Shown here piece after piece: positions 52,956-63,251 of a stretch of DNA of 64,000 nucleotides; positions within the stretch are counted from its first letter, which is position 1, and each line of letters begins with the position of its first letter. The notes beneath the pieces are model-generated. The model did not search any database and had not been told where the DNA came from. It saw only the letters and a list, made by a program, of their open reading frames with translations. The stretch spans positions 806,001 through 870,000 of the forward strand of contig NZ_CP079869.1 of the NCBI RefSeq assembly GCF_025263265.1, given 5' to 3'. This DNA is from Mycobacterium sp. SMC-4 (GTDB lineage Bacteria > Actinomycetota > Actinomycetes > Mycobacteriales > Mycobacteriaceae). Made by a program: the position numbers and the translations under genes.

Positions 52956-55900
52956 CTGCCAGCTCCGTCGAGGAGGTCCGACAACTCGGTGATCAGCGCC
53001 GCGGGCGGTCGCCAGCTGAACACCCCGGTCGGGTGTCCGTCGACAACCGGCGTGGCCGGGCCGCACATGCCGCGCAGGAACAGATACAGCACACCGACCA
53101 GATGACGCTCGGGTTGGTAGCCCGGCAGTCGCCAACGCAGAAAGCGATGCAGCACAACGCAGTACAGCAATGCCTGCAGAGGGTAATCGGAGTGCAGCAT
53201 CGCTTCGGTCATCCGCGGCGGGGTGTAATCGGCTGCGGTGAGCGCCCGTTCGGGCTCGCCGAGCCAGTTGGTCTTGTAATCGACGACCACAAACCGGTCC
53301 CCGGGCAGCCGCAGCACCGCGTCCACCGAGCCGCTCAGATAACCCTTGAGCGACTGGCCGCCCAGCGAGGCGCTGGTCAGTCGTGCCGCGTAGGGCGCCA
53401 GCACATCGTCGGTGCGCACGTGGGTGGCGAACAGTCGGCCCAGATCGGCGACGGTCAGCTTCGGTGCGTCGCCTCGGACATCACCGCCGGCCAACGGGAA
53501 CTCGAAGTCCAGTTCCCGTAACCGGTCCCGCAACGGAATCTGGCGCAGCGTCAGTCCCGGTGCCAGCGGGCCCAGCGGGGTGTCGTGCAGCGGAACCAGT
53601 GCGGCGGCGAGGTCGGCGGCCGGGGTGGCCGACGCGGTGTCGGTCGGCCACCACACCGACTGTTCGGCGACGGCGCGCTCCAGTTCGGCGGCCAGGTCGG
53701 CAGCCACCGGGTCGGCGGTCTCCAGCACCGCGTGCACCAGCGATCCGAACGTCGCCCCGGTGGGCAGTCCGGCCATCGGAGAGGGCATGTCGGCGCCGTT
53801 CAGATCGGCCGGATGCGACATCGGTGCGTCGGTGACCTCGTCGTCGAGTTCGACCACCTCGGGCTCGCTGGCCACCCCGGAGGCCGCCTCCGAGGCGCGC
53901 AGCAACCCGGAGTAGGACGTTCGCCGCCAGCTGGTGTCGATCTTGCGATGGAAGTGACGGGCCCGCAGATCGGTTGCCAGGGCGGGTGGTTCGACGTCGA
54001 TGGCAGCGGCCACGACAGACTCTTCGAGCACCGGCCCGCCGAGGTCGGCCCACGCCCGCAGCGCGCCCATCGCGTCGGCGTCGTCGATCTTGGCCGGATC
54101 GCAGCGATCGGGCACCGCGGTCTGTCCCGGTCGGCGCCCGCGCAGCAACCGGGACAGACCGCCGTTGGGCTCGTCGAACGACGGCGCCCACCAGGCCACC
54201 ACCTGCGACTGCGCCCGGGTCAGCGCCACATAGGTCAACCGGACGTCGTCGGAGGCGGCCTCCCTGCGCCCGAGCGCAGCCACGGCGTTGTAGTCGGGGC
54301 TGCTCTCGCCGCCGATGTGCAGGCACCGGGTGTCGTCCTCGTGGTAGAGCACCACCTCGCGGGTCGCGATGTTGCGGTTGAACGCGAACGGCAGGTACAC
54401 CACCGGGTACTGCAGACCCTTACTCACCCACACCGTCATGATCTGCACCGCTGCGGCGTCGCTGTCGAGACGCCGGTTGCGTTCGGCAGCGCCGTCGTGC
54501 TCCTCACGTCGGGTGCGCAGCCAGTCCCGCAGCGCCGGCAACCCGAGATGCTCACGGTGGGCGGTCTCGTGCAACACCTGGGTGATGTGGGCCATGTCGG
54601 TCATGTGCCGCTCACCGTCCTGCCACGCCAGCACCCGCCGGCTCATCCCCGCCAGCTGCGCGGCCTCGAACACCGCCGCCACTCCCCGTTCCCGCGCCTG
54701 GTCGGCCCATTCGCGCAGCCGCTCGGCAATCCGGTCGGTCAATGTATCACCTTCACCAGCAAGGCTTTCCGCGCTGACTCCGAAGAACATCGTGGTCGCG
54801 GCCGCGCGTACCAGACCGGACCGGTGCGGCTGGTCGAACGCTTCGAGTAGGCACAGCCAGTCGTCGGCGGCCCGGGCGGTGAACACATCCGAGTCGCCGG
54901 TGTAGACCGCCGGGATGCCCGCCTCGGCCAGCGCGTCGAAGCAGGCGCGGGCATCCTTGTGCGTCTCGACGATCACCGCGATGTCCTTGGCCTGCAACGG
55001 CTTGTCGCAGAATGTCGCACCGCCGGCCAGCAGGGCCGCGACGTCGGCGGCCAGGTCGGCGCCGATGTGTCGGCGCAGTCGGTCCATCGTGATGACGCGC
55101 TCGGCGCGGGTGCCGAGCACCTCGCGGGACACCACCCGCAACCGGAACGGGTCGTTGCGTGGCGCGCCCTGCAGGCGGTGCCCGCGGTGGTGCGCCTCGA
55201 CCGGACGAACCACGATGCGCGGGTCACCCAGTTCGGCGTCGCGCAGCACCGCCTGCAGCGCGTCGACCAGCACACCGTCGGTGCGCCAGTTGGTCCCGAG
55301 CGTGCGGCGGTCGCCCGCGGTGGCGGCGGCGTTGAGATAGGTGACGATGTCGCCGCCGCGGAAGGCGTAGATGGCCTGCTTCGGGTCACCGATCAGGATC
55401 AACGTCGAGCGACCCGAGAACGCCCGGTCGATCACCTGCCATTGCACCGGGTCGGTGTCCTGGAACTCGTCGACCATCACGATCGGCCACCGCTGCTGCA
55501 TGCGCAACCGTGCCGCAGAGTCGTCCTCGTGCAGCGCGGTGGCCAGCCGGGACAACAGGTCGTCGTAATGCAGGATGCCCAGCCGGCGTTTGCGCCGCTC
55601 CAGCTCGGCGCACACCTGCGTCGCGAAGGTGAGGCGGACCTCGGCCTCCGATCCCGGCGCCGGATCGCGCGGGCGAAGTTCGGTACCGGCGTTTCCGACG
55701 ACCTGGCGGGCCAGCCCCAGCGCCTGGTCGCGGGTCAGCACCGGATCGTCGTGCTGCTGGCCGAAGTGGGCCAGGTAGAGGTCGTCGACGATCTCGGCGG
55801 TCAGCTCATCGAGGCTGTCCACCAGCCGCACCCCCGCATCGGAGTCGCCGGCCACGCCGAGCGAGCGCAGCACCAGTTGGCAGAACTGGTGGGTGGTGGC

Positions 55901-56257
55901 AATCGTGGCCGCGTCGAACCCGGCCAGCGCGTCGCGCAGCCGCTGCCGGCGCAGTCCGCGGTCGTCATCGGTGCCCTCGATCAGCTGCGCCACCAGCTGG
56001 TTGTCGCCGGCCGCCGACGGGTCGTCGAACGCGGCCAACGTGTCCACGATCTGGCAGCGGACCCGTTCCCGCAGCTCCTGACTGGCCGCCCGGCCGAAAG
56101 TGACCAGCAGCATCTGGTCCAACGTCGCCGCGCCCTCGGCCAGGTAGCGGGTGACCAACCCGGCCAAGGCGAACGTCTTGCCGGTGCCGGCGCTGGCCTC
56201 CAGTACCGTCGTCGACCGCGACGCCGGCAACGGGCCGAGCAGATCGAACGTGCGCAT
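52952..56257 (-). CDS. recB: RecBCD helicase-nuclease subunit RecB
   Basis: 1101-residue 3'-5' helicase and nuclease. UvrD-type motifs: EASAGTGKTFALAGL, VMVDEFQDTDPVQWQVID, GDPKQAIYAFRGGD, VWVSKGLQYPVVYLP, VRLTYVALTRAQ. The C-terminal nuclease domain keeps GSVDAVLRLPGDRFVVVDYKTN (catalytic Asp...Asp-Tyr-Lys). The ATG overlaps the recC stop by one base (TGATG). ATG at 56257 is preferred over the 13-codon extension, which lies in recC. Confidence 0.95.
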   Translation of the reverse strand: MRTFDLLGPLPASRSTTVLEASAGTGKTFALAGLVTRYLAEGAATLDQMLLVTFGRAASQELRERVRCQIVDTLAAFDDPSAAGDNQLVAQLIEGTDDDRGLRRQRLRDALAGFDAATIATTHQFCQLVLRSLGVAGDSDAGVRLVDSLDELTAEIVDDLYLAHFGQQHDDPVLTRDQALGLARQVVGNAGTELRPRDPAPGSEAEVRLTFATQVCAELERRKRRLGILHYDDLLSRLATALHEDDSAARLRMQQRWPIVMVDEFQDTDPVQWQVIDRAFSGRSTLILIGDPKQAIYAFRGGDIVTYLNAAATAGDRRTLGTNWRTDGVLVDALQAVLRDAELGDPRIVVRPVEAHHRGHRLQGAPRNDPFRLRVVSREVLGTRAERVITMDRLRRHIGADLAADVAALLAGGATFCDKPLQAKDIAVIVETHKDARACFDALAEAGIPAVYTGDSDVFTARAADDWLCLLEAFDQPHRSGLVRAAATTMFFGVSAESLAGEGDTLTDRIAERLREWADQARERGVAAVFEAAQLAGMSRRVLAWQDGERHMTDMAHITQVLHETAHREHLGLPALRDWLRTRREEHDGAAERNRRLDSDAAAVQIMTVWVSKGLQYPVVYLPFAFNRNIATREVVLYHEDDTRCLHIGGESSPDYNAVAALGRREAASDDVRLTYVALTRAQSQVVAWWAPSFDEPNGGLSRLLRGRRPGQTAVPDRCDPAKIDDADAMGALRAWADLGGPVLEESVVAAAIDVEPPALATDLRARHFHRKIDTSWRRTSYSGLLRASEAASGVASEPEVVELDDEVTDAPMSHPADLNGADMPSPMAGLPTGATFGSLVHAVLETADPVAADLAAELERAVAEQSVWWPTDTASATPAADLAAALVPLHDTPLGPLAPGLTLRQIPLRDRLRELDFEFPLAGGDVRGDAPKLTVADLGRLFATHVRTDDVLAPYAARLTSASLGGQSLKGYLSGSVDAVLRLPGDRFVVVDYKTNWLGEPERALTAADYTPPRMTEAMLHSDYPLQALLYCVVLHRFLRWRLPGYQPERHLVGVLYLFLRGMCGPATPVVDGHPTGVFSWRPPAALITELSDLLDGAGR

Positions 56258-59200
56258 CAGTCGGGATCCCGTTCGGCGGTCAGCATCGGCAGCCACAACC
56301 GAGATGCGTAGGCCCCCAGCCGGGTGGACTCGCCGTCGTACTCCTCACCGGGCTGCACCGGGGTCAGCAGCACGCCCAGATCACTGAACTTGCCCCAGAC
56401 CTGCTGATGGGCCGGCTGTTCGTTCTCGCCGGGAAACCGCTTGCTGTTCCAGCGGAACCCGGCCTCGCGCAGGGGATCACCGCGATGCAACCGCGCCTCG
56501 GCCCACGCGTAGGACGTCTTGAGCGGCAACGGGATCGGCTCGCGCCGGCCGGCGTCATACATGGCGACCAGCTCGCCGAGCACCTCGACGGCTGCCTGCT
56601 GCGGTCGACCGAGCAGCCGTTGCCGGGGCGTGCGGCCACGCTTGGGCCGGCCGATGCACACCGCTGTCCAGTCCGCTGAATGTGCGGCGGCCAACGCCAC
56701 CAACTGGATCCACGGTTCGAGCAGATGGCGGCCGTCGAGCTTGGCGTACCGGACCGCCACGATGCGCGCGCCGTGCACGCGGGGGACCGTGCCGGTGACC
56801 CGGCGGCCATTGCCGAGGTCGACGTCGACGTCGTAGGCCCGCGGTGCCGGCGCGAGGTGGCCTCGCGCGGCGTGTGCCAGCGCGTCGACCTGCTCGCGCA
56901 GTTGGGTGGCCTTGCGCCAGCCCAGACGCCCCGGTGGCAGTGCCCCGCGGCGCCACTCGGCCTGCTGCGCGGCCTCCGGATCCATCCCGCGCAGCACGTC
57001 GTCGAGCATGCGGTCGCCGATCTTCCACTCCTGCAGCGCGTCGATTTCCACCGGCATGGCGTCCTCGACGGTCTCGACGTCCCACGGCAACGTGTAGTCC
57101 AGCGCCCGGAAGAAACCCTTGACGGGATCGCGGAAGAAGCCGATGAGGTCATCGAGGGCGACGTCCTCGTCGGGAGGCTGCGGGAGTTTGGCCGACAGCA
57201 GCGGCGGCTGGGCGCAACGGTGCCCGGCAGCGGTCGCGGCAGCCTCACGAGCGGTCGGATCGAACGTGAACGGCACATCGGCAGGCATGCCGAGTGCACC
57301 GGGAGTGACGTTGCGAACATCGAACGGCTGCAACGGATGTTCCACCAGCACGCGTTCGCGGAGCCGGTCGGGGGTTGTCATGTCCAGCGCGTCGAGGATC
57401 TCCAGCAGCGGAACGGCCGGCGGCTTGCGGTGACCGCTGTGAGCGTCGGCGCCGGTGTAGGTGATGACCAGGGCTTCGGTGGCCGCGCCGATCGCGTCGA
57501 GCAGCAATTGTCGGTCCTCCGAACGGGTGTCGCGTTCACCGGTCAACGGCTCGCGGGTCAGCACGTCGTCTCCGTCGATGACGCCCAGGCGCGGGAACAC
57601 GCCGTCGTCGAGCCCTACCAGACACACCACCCGGTGGGGCACCGAACGCATCGGCACCATCGTGCAGACCGTCAGTGTGCCGGTGCGGAAGTTCGCGCGC
57701 GTCGGCCTGCCCGCCAGGTGACGGTCGAGCAGGGCCCGGACGTCGGGCAACCGTAGCTCGATGTCGTGACGCGGACCGGCCTTGGCGAGGATGTCCCCGA
57801 ACTCGCGACGGACCTGCCCGAGCTGCCATTCGTCGGCCTCACCGACCGCGGTGAGGGCATCCAGAGCGCCACTCAACGCGCCCAGCCAGGAGCCCAGAGA
57901 CTTTGTGCCGCAGAGTGACTGGATGCCGGCATGCAGCTTCTCGACATAGTCGGCGAACCGGCCCGCCAGTTCGACGTGGTTACTGCCGACGTCGTCGAGC
58001 GGCAGCGTGGTGTGCAGCCAGGCCTGCGAGTCGTCGGACATCGCCACTCCGGCCAACACCCGGTCCAGGCCGAATCGCCAGGTGTTCTGCACGAAGTCGA
58101 CGCCGTAGTCGCGGCGGGACTCACGGTCGAAACCCCACCGGATGTTGGCTTGGCGCACCCAGGCGCCCATGGTGTCGAGGTCGTCGTCGGAGAAGGAGAA
58201 CCGCTGCCGCACGGGGGTGGCCTCGGCGAGGTTGAGCACCTCGCCGGCGGTGGCCCGGCCACCGGCCAGGGCCAGCAGCTGCCCGGCCACCGCCAGCAAC
58301 GGATTGGTCTGGGTGAGCGCACGATCGGCCAGTGTGACCCGTAGCCGGTGCGCCGGATGCGCGCCCGGCATGGCCTCTGCGAGGCCGAACCCGGCCACGA
58401 TCAGCGGGGCGTAGGCCTCGATGTCGGGGCACATCACCAGGATGTCGCGGGGTTCCAGCGTCGGGTCGTCGTCGAGCAGACCGAGCAGCACCTCGCGCAG
58501 CACGTCGATCTGCCGGGCCGGGCTGTGGCAACTGTGCACTTGCACCGAGCGGTCGGCCGCGTGGTGTGTGCGCCCCGCCGGCCGCACTGCGTTGGCGGCG
58601 ATGTCGGACTGCAACCAGCCCAGCAGCGTGTCCGGCCGGGCCGCCGCGCCGAGACACCGGTCGGTCACCGCGTCGGTGGGCAGGCTGCGCTGCAGCTCGC
58701 GCAGGTCTCGGCCGAGGGTGGCCAGTAGCGGGTGACCGACGTCGCGGTGGGTGGTGTCGGCGCTGCGCGACACCGGCCCGTGCACGCCGTGCAGCCGCGC
58801 CCACAGATCGGCGCTCGGGTGCGGCAGCCACAGGTGCAGGTCGTGGTGGGTGCTCAGGGCGTGCAGCAGTTCGACGTCGGTGACCGGCAGCCGGGTGTGG
58901 CCGAACAGCGACATCCGCTGCGGCAGACCGGTCGACGAATCCTGCAGGCGCGCAACGGCCTCGGCATGCCTGATGTGGGGCGGACGGGCCCCGATGTGAT
59001 CGACCAGCGCCCGGTAGAGCTCCGGTTGCCAGGCCAGGTCACGATCCAGCCCCTCGGTGCGCTGCTCCAGCCAGTCGACCAACAGGCCCGGACGCTGACG
59101 GGCGTAGGACGCGAACAAGCCGGCCAGTCGCCGGGCCACCGCGTACCGGCGACCGCGGCGCAACTCCTGCTCCTCGCCGTGCTCGAAGTGACCGAGATGG

Positions 59201-59544
59201 GCCGCCAGCGTGCGGCACCAGGGGCGCTCGAGCGAGTTGTCGATCACCTCGAGCAGCGGCCACACCACCGCATCGGGCGCCCAGGGGTCGTCCTCGACCG
59301 TCCCGGCGAGTTCGGCGACCAGGGAAGCCGGACTACGGAATGTCACGCCGGCGCATACACCGTCCTGACCGAAGCTGCGGCCCAGCACATGGGACAGCCG
59401 CTGACTGAGCCAGCGCTCCACGCCGCGGGCCGACACCAGCACCAGGTCTTCGGCGAACGGGTCGGCCGGGGGAGTGCTCAGCAGCGTGCCGAGGCCGTCG
59501 GCAAGCAGGTCGGTCCGGTCGGCCCGATGGAGGTGAAGCGCCAT
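56257..59544 (-). CDS. recC: RecBCD subunit RecC
   Basis: 1095-residue RecC, first gene of the operon. N-terminus LLSTPPADPFAEDLVLVSARGVERWLSQRLSHVLG, then SLFGHTRLPVTDVELLHAL, HSCHSPARQIDVLREVLLGLLDDDPTLEPRDILVMCPDIEAYAPLI and CLVGLDDGVFPR, all family blocks. RecC recognises the regulatory sequence and splits the duplex for RecB and RecD. GAGG lies 5 bases before the ATG, and TAGGGT 9 bases before it could serve as -10. Confidence 0.95.
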   Translation of the reverse strand: MALHLHRADRTDLLADGLGTLLSTPPADPFAEDLVLVSARGVERWLSQRLSHVLGRSFGQDGVCAGVTFRSPASLVAELAGTVEDDPWAPDAVVWPLLEVIDNSLERPWCRTLAAHLGHFEHGEEQELRRGRRYAVARRLAGLFASYARQRPGLLVDWLEQRTEGLDRDLAWQPELYRALVDHIGARPPHIRHAEAVARLQDSSTGLPQRMSLFGHTRLPVTDVELLHALSTHHDLHLWLPHPSADLWARLHGVHGPVSRSADTTHRDVGHPLLATLGRDLRELQRSLPTDAVTDRCLGAAARPDTLLGWLQSDIAANAVRPAGRTHHAADRSVQVHSCHSPARQIDVLREVLLGLLDDDPTLEPRDILVMCPDIEAYAPLIVAGFGLAEAMPGAHPAHRLRVTLADRALTQTNPLLAVAGQLLALAGGRATAGEVLNLAEATPVRQRFSFSDDDLDTMGAWVRQANIRWGFDRESRRDYGVDFVQNTWRFGLDRVLAGVAMSDDSQAWLHTTLPLDDVGSNHVELAGRFADYVEKLHAGIQSLCGTKSLGSWLGALSGALDALTAVGEADEWQLGQVRREFGDILAKAGPRHDIELRLPDVRALLDRHLAGRPTRANFRTGTLTVCTMVPMRSVPHRVVCLVGLDDGVFPRLGVIDGDDVLTREPLTGERDTRSEDRQLLLDAIGAATEALVITYTGADAHSGHRKPPAVPLLEILDALDMTTPDRLRERVLVEHPLQPFDVRNVTPGALGMPADVPFTFDPTAREAAATAAGHRCAQPPLLSAKLPQPPDEDVALDDLIGFFRDPVKGFFRALDYTLPWDVETVEDAMPVEIDALQEWKIGDRMLDDVLRGMDPEAAQQAEWRRGALPPGRLGWRKATQLREQVDALAHAARGHLAPAPRAYDVDVDLGNGRRVTGTVPRVHGARIVAVRYAKLDGRHLLEPWIQLVALAAAHSADWTAVCIGRPKRGRTPRQRLLGRPQQAAVEVLGELVAMYDAGRREPIPLPLKTSYAWAEARLHRGDPLREAGFRWNSKRFPGENEQPAHQQVWGKFSDLGVLLTPVQPGEEYDGESTRLGAYASRLWLPMLTAERDPD

Positions 59545-59598
59545 CGGGGCCTCACCCTACGGCCTGGCACAGACCGGCCGAGACAGGCACGGACGGAC

Positions 59599-60312
59599 TC
59601 AGCCCTGTTCGACGATGTTGCCGCTGCCCGAGCGCGACACCTCCGGAGCGCCGTTGCGATAGGTGACCCGGTTGTTCAATCCCGAGGCTCTGATGGTCTC
59701 GGCGGTGTCCACGGTCAGCACGTTCTCCAGCCCGGAGACGACGACCGTCGAGCAGGCGCCCTGGACGTCGACGACATTGCGGACCCCGCTGATGCTGACC
59801 GTTCCGCCGTCACACATCACCGTGCGGGTGGTGTCGACACCGCCGAGGCTGGTCACCGCGCCCGGGCCGACGGTCACGATCTCCTCGCCGGCCCCGAACG
59901 GGTTCTCCGGGATCGCGGGAAATGCGGGGACTTCGGGGATCACCGGAACATCGATCGACCCACCGCCCCCCGCGATGCCCGGGGGCGCAACCGGAGCCGG
60001 CAGGCTCGGCGACCCGGAGGTGACGAAGATGATCCCGACGATCACCGCGGTGACGATGACGACGCCGGCAGACAGCGGGATCAGCCACAACGCGGTGGCA
60101 TGAGAGTTCTTGCGCACCACGTGCTGCGGTGGCGCATAGTAGGGCGAACCCCCGGCCGGATACCCCGCGGAGGGCGACGGTGGCGGTGGCGGCACGGGTA
60201 CCCCTGCCGACGACGCGTAGGGCTGGGTACCCAACTCGCTGGCGCGGGCACGGTCGGCGAGCGGGCGCTCCAGATCGCGTATCCGCGCTTCCGGGTCCAC
60301 ATCCGGTTCCAT
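59599..60312 (-). CDS. DUF3060 membrane-anchored protein
   Basis: 237 residues. A Pro/Ser-rich N-terminal cytoplasmic part (VPVPPPPPSPSAGYP), one membrane segment (TALWLIPLSAGVVIVTAVIVGIIFV), then a linker and a C-terminal beta-rich domain with repeated CDGGTVSISGVRNVVDVQG, CSTVVVSGLENVLTV, IRASGLNNRVTYR units, which is the DUF3060 pattern. ATG 60312; the region to the divergent oxidoreductase at 60403 is 90 bp. Function unknown; exposed domain likely outside the membrane. Confidence 0.8.
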   Translation of the reverse strand: MEPDVDPEARIRDLERPLADRARASELGTQPYASSAGVPVPPPPPSPSAGYPAGGSPYYAPPQHVVRKNSHATALWLIPLSAGVVIVTAVIVGIIFVTSGSPSLPAPVAPPGIAGGGGSIDVPVIPEVPAFPAIPENPFGAGEEIVTVGPGAVTSLGGVDTTRTVMCDGGTVSISGVRNVVDVQGACSTVVVSGLENVLTVDTAETIRASGLNNRVTYRNGAPEVSRSGSGNIVEQG

Positions 60313-60402
60313 GGGCAGATGGTTGCACATCTGCGCTGGTCCGGCATCGCTTCTGGGCACCTCAGTGCGGTTGCGCAACGCTTCTGCGTGGTACTCCCCA
60401 CC

Positions 60403-61506
60403 ATGACGTCAGCGGGATTCCTGGCCGTCGGCGGCGGGCCGGCGGGAGTCAGCGCGGCCGAGACCTTCCGCAGTAGGCATCGCCACATCGCCGTGCGCAT
60501 TCTGTCCGACGATCCGGCGCTGCCCTATGCCAAACCGCCGTTGAGCAAGCAGTACCTGTGCGGACAGCCCACTGACCTGGACCTGCACAGTGCCGGGTGG
60601 TTCGCTCGCAACGACATCGACCTCACCCTCGGGGTGCGGGTGGAACACATCGACGTCGCGGCTGCGCAGGTGATCACCACCGGCGGCGTGCGCTACCCGT
60701 ACTGGCATCTGGTGCTGGCATCGGGCTCGACCGCGGTGCCGCTGGCCGCACCGGGTGGCCGGTCCGCGCTGCCCCTGCGGTCCTTGGCCGATGCGGTGGC
60801 GCTGAAGATGGCCGCCCGGCATGCCCACGCGGCGGTCGTCGTCGGCGCCGGGCTGATCGGCTGCGAGGCCGCCTCAGGTCTGGCCGCCCTCGGCGTGGAC
60901 ACCACCGTGGTTGCCCCGGAGGTGGTGCCGCTGTACCGCCGATTCGGCATCGACGTCGGCGAACGGGTCGCCAAGATGCTCTCCGATGTCGGCGTGCGTT
61001 TTGTCGGGTCGGCCCGGGTGGCCGGCGTCACTGACTGCGCGGTGACGCTGGAGGGCGGAGAGGTATTCGCCGGCGACCTCGTCGTCGCCGCCACCGGGGC
61101 CCGGCCCGACACCCGGCTGGCCGCCGAGGCCGGACTGGCCATCCGCGACGGCCGCGTCGTCGTCGACGAACACATGCGCACGTCGGCCCCCAACGTCTAC
61201 GCCGCCGGTGACATCACGCTGGCCCACAACGTGACCGCCGGGCGACGGGTCATCGCCGAACACTGGCGTGACGCCGCGCTGCAGGGCCGCATTGCCGGCC
61301 TGACGGCGGCGGGTTATCCGTCGAGTTGGGACACGATGCCCGGATTCTCCTGCAGTGTAGGGAAATTCACGCTGACCTACCGAGGTTGGGGAGGCCGCCA
61401 CGATACCTGTCTGGTGACCGAACGGGGCAACGGTTTCACCGCGACCTACTCCGCACAGGGCAGGCTGCTCGGAACACTGGAGGCTACAGCCAATCTCGCT
61501 TCTTGA
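60403..61506 (+). CDS. Ferredoxin reductase-like FAD/NAD oxidoreductase
   Basis: 367-residue pyridine nucleotide-disulfide reductase-family enzyme, similar to the reductase of dioxygenase and P450 systems. FAD motif LAVGGGPAGVSAAETFR; YAKPPLSKQYL; NAD motif VVVGAGLIGCEAASGLAALGVDTTVV; C-terminal FAD block NVYAAGDITL. It is shorter than classical rubredoxin/ferredoxin reductases (about 400). No ferredoxin or P450 gene is near. Overlaps the corA stop by 23 bp. Confidence 0.87.
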   Translation: MTSAGFLAVGGGPAGVSAAETFRSRHRHIAVRILSDDPALPYAKPPLSKQYLCGQPTDLDLHSAGWFARNDIDLTLGVRVEHIDVAAAQVITTGGVRYPYWHLVLASGSTAVPLAAPGGRSALPLRSLADAVALKMAARHAHAAVVVGAGLIGCEAASGLAALGVDTTVVAPEVVPLYRRFGIDVGERVAKMLSDVGVRFVGSARVAGVTDCAVTLEGGEVFAGDLVVAATGARPDTRLAAEAGLAIRDGRVVVDEHMRTSAPNVYAAGDITLAHNVTAGRRVIAEHWRDAALQGRIAGLTAAGYPSSWDTMPGFSCSVGKFTLTYRGWGGRHDTCLVTERGNGFTATYSAQGRLLGTLEATANLAS

Positions 61507-62479
61507 ACGCGGTGAACAGCACGATCACGATCACGACGATCAGCGAGGTGCTGACCGCGAACCCGCCGACGGTGTTGATACCCGGATAGCTGATGTTCTG
61601 TCCGTAGAAGCCGGTGATGGCCGTCGGCACCGCGATGATCGCGGCCCAGCCGGTGAGCTTCTTCATCACGATGTTCAGCCGGGCGTCCTGCAGGCTCAAG
61701 TTGGTCTCGAACACCGTGGTGACCATGTCGCGCAACGACTCCGTCCACTCCGAGACCCGTAAGACATGGTCGTAGAGATCGGCGTACGCGGGGTCCAGCT
61801 CCAGCGCAGAGGCGGCATCCATCCTTCGGTGCTGGATCACGGTGATCACCTCCCGCATCGGCAACACCGCCCGGCGCAGCCGCACCAGGTCCTTGCGAAG
61901 CTGAAAGGTCTTGCGTTGCAACCCTTGACGCGGCAGGCTCTCGGCGAACAGGTCGTCCTCGAGGCTTTCGATGGCGTCGTCGAGCGCTTGCACCGCGTCG
62001 AAGTGCTGATCCACCACGACGTCGAGCAGGCCGTGCACGAGCGCGCCGATCCCGTATTCCTGTCCACCCAGCGCGTCGAATCGCCGCGACACCTCGTCGA
62101 TGTCGAAGCCCGAACCCAACTGGACCGTGATCAGTCCGCGCGGTAGCACGAACACCGAGATGCGGTGCATGTCCAGCACAGTCTCGGCCGCGTCGGCCAC
62201 CGGCGGCCGACCCCTGACGGTGACCCCATATACCGTGAAGAAGGTGTGGGTCCGATACACCACGGCCTTGGTGCGTTCGGAGTCGGCCAGTGTGTCCTCG
62301 ACCGCCCATTCGTTGAGGCCGATCTCATGGGCGAGATTGGTGAGCGTCTCGTGGTCGGGGGCGTCGATGTCACACCAGACCAGCGTGTTCTCCGCGGCCA
62401 GATAATCCGACAGCGCGAAGAAGTCGAAGTCGTCGCAGGGCCTGCCGTCGACCCAGGTCCGGCCGCGAATGTGGGTCAC
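61484..62479 (-). CDS. CorA-type divalent-cation channel with GQN signature
   Basis: 331 residues. Cytoplasmic funnel domain, a long stalk helix (NLSLQDARLNIVMKKLTGWAAIIAVPTAITGFYG) and two C-terminal membrane segments ending in the basic tail FKKRDWL. The pore-loop motif, normally GMN, reads GQN (residues 293-295, FYGQN). Overall sequence is clearly CorA-like, so Mg2+/Co2+ transport is expected, but the variant may change selectivity or gating. GTG 62479 overlaps the enoyl-CoA hydratase stop (GTGA). Confidence 0.85.
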   Translation of the reverse strand: MTHIRGRTWVDGRPCDDFDFFALSDYLAAENTLVWCDIDAPDHETLTNLAHEIGLNEWAVEDTLADSERTKAVVYRTHTFFTVYGVTVRGRPPVADAAETVLDMHRISVFVLPRGLITVQLGSGFDIDEVSRRFDALGGQEYGIGALVHGLLDVVVDQHFDAVQALDDAIESLEDDLFAESLPRQGLQRKTFQLRKDLVRLRRAVLPMREVITVIQHRRMDAASALELDPAYADLYDHVLRVSEWTESLRDMVTTVFETNLSLQDARLNIVMKKLTGWAAIIAVPTAITGFYGQNISYPGINTVGGFAVSTSLIVVIVIVLFTAFKKRDWL

Positions 62480-63192
62480 GGCGCGGTGGTGGCACCCAGC
62501 GCGAATTCCTCTGCCAATCCGTCGATTCCGGCGCGGATCGCCTCCAACGCGCTGTGCCGGGCCTTGAGCTTGGTCGCCAGGTGTGCGCCGGCCTGCAGTG
62601 TGGTCGCGGCTTCCTGGGCCACCTGCTGGGCCCGGGCCAGTACCTCGTCGGTGTCGACGATCTCGTCGAGCCACCCGGCGTTGATCGCGGCGTCGCCGAC
62701 GAAGGTCGCGGCCAGTCCGGCCGCCCGCTCGAACGCCGGCGGGGTGAGCCGCATCCGCATGATCTCCAACGCCGAATTCGGGATGACCATGCCGATCGCA
62801 ACCTCGATGGCCTGGCAGCGTGTTTTCGGACCCCCTACCCGATGGTCGGCGGACAACAGCAGAAACGAGCCCATCGCGATCGCCGGACCGGTTGCGGCGA
62901 TCACCACCGGCACCGGAAACGTCAGCGTTCGCACCGCCAACTCGAAACCTCCGGCCAGCATCCCGAGCGCGGCTTGGGCATCGCCGGACTGGAAGACCGA
63001 CAGATCGAAACCACCGCTGAAGACCCGCGAGTTCCCGGCCAGTACCACAGCTTTGGCTTTCTCGGCCGCCGCCCGGTCCAATGCCTCGTTGACCGCGGTC
63101 TGCATCGTCGGGCCGAGCACGTTGACCTTGCCGTCGTCGAGCGTGATGGTGGCCACCGAGTCGGCGAGTTCGTAGGCGACGTTGCTGCTCAT
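62476..63192 (-). CDS. Crotonase-fold enoyl-CoA hydratase/isomerase-like protein
   Basis: 238 residues. Crotonase core: ITLDDGKVNVLGPTM, VLAGNSRVFSGGFDLSVF (oxyanion hole), PVVIAATGPAIAMGSFLLLSADHRVG (second oxyanion Gly), but the usual catalytic Glu positions read Glu in QAIEVAIGMVIPNSAL. GGAGAAGC precedes the ATG. Probable role in acyl-CoA metabolism; exact reaction uncertain. Coupled to corA by GTGA overlap, a surprising pairing. Confidence 0.87.
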   Translation of the reverse strand: MSSNVAYELADSVATITLDDGKVNVLGPTMQTAVNEALDRAAAEKAKAVVLAGNSRVFSGGFDLSVFQSGDAQAALGMLAGGFELAVRTLTFPVPVVIAATGPAIAMGSFLLLSADHRVGGPKTRCQAIEVAIGMVIPNSALEIMRMRLTPPAFERAAGLAATFVGDAAINAGWLDEIVDTDEVLARAQQVAQEAATTLQAGAHLATKLKARHSALEAIRAGIDGLAEEFALGATTAP

Positions 63193-63251
63193 GCTTCTCC
63201 TCACCACGCAGGGTCGCAACGAACCTAACAGGCCGCCGGCCGACCGCCCGC

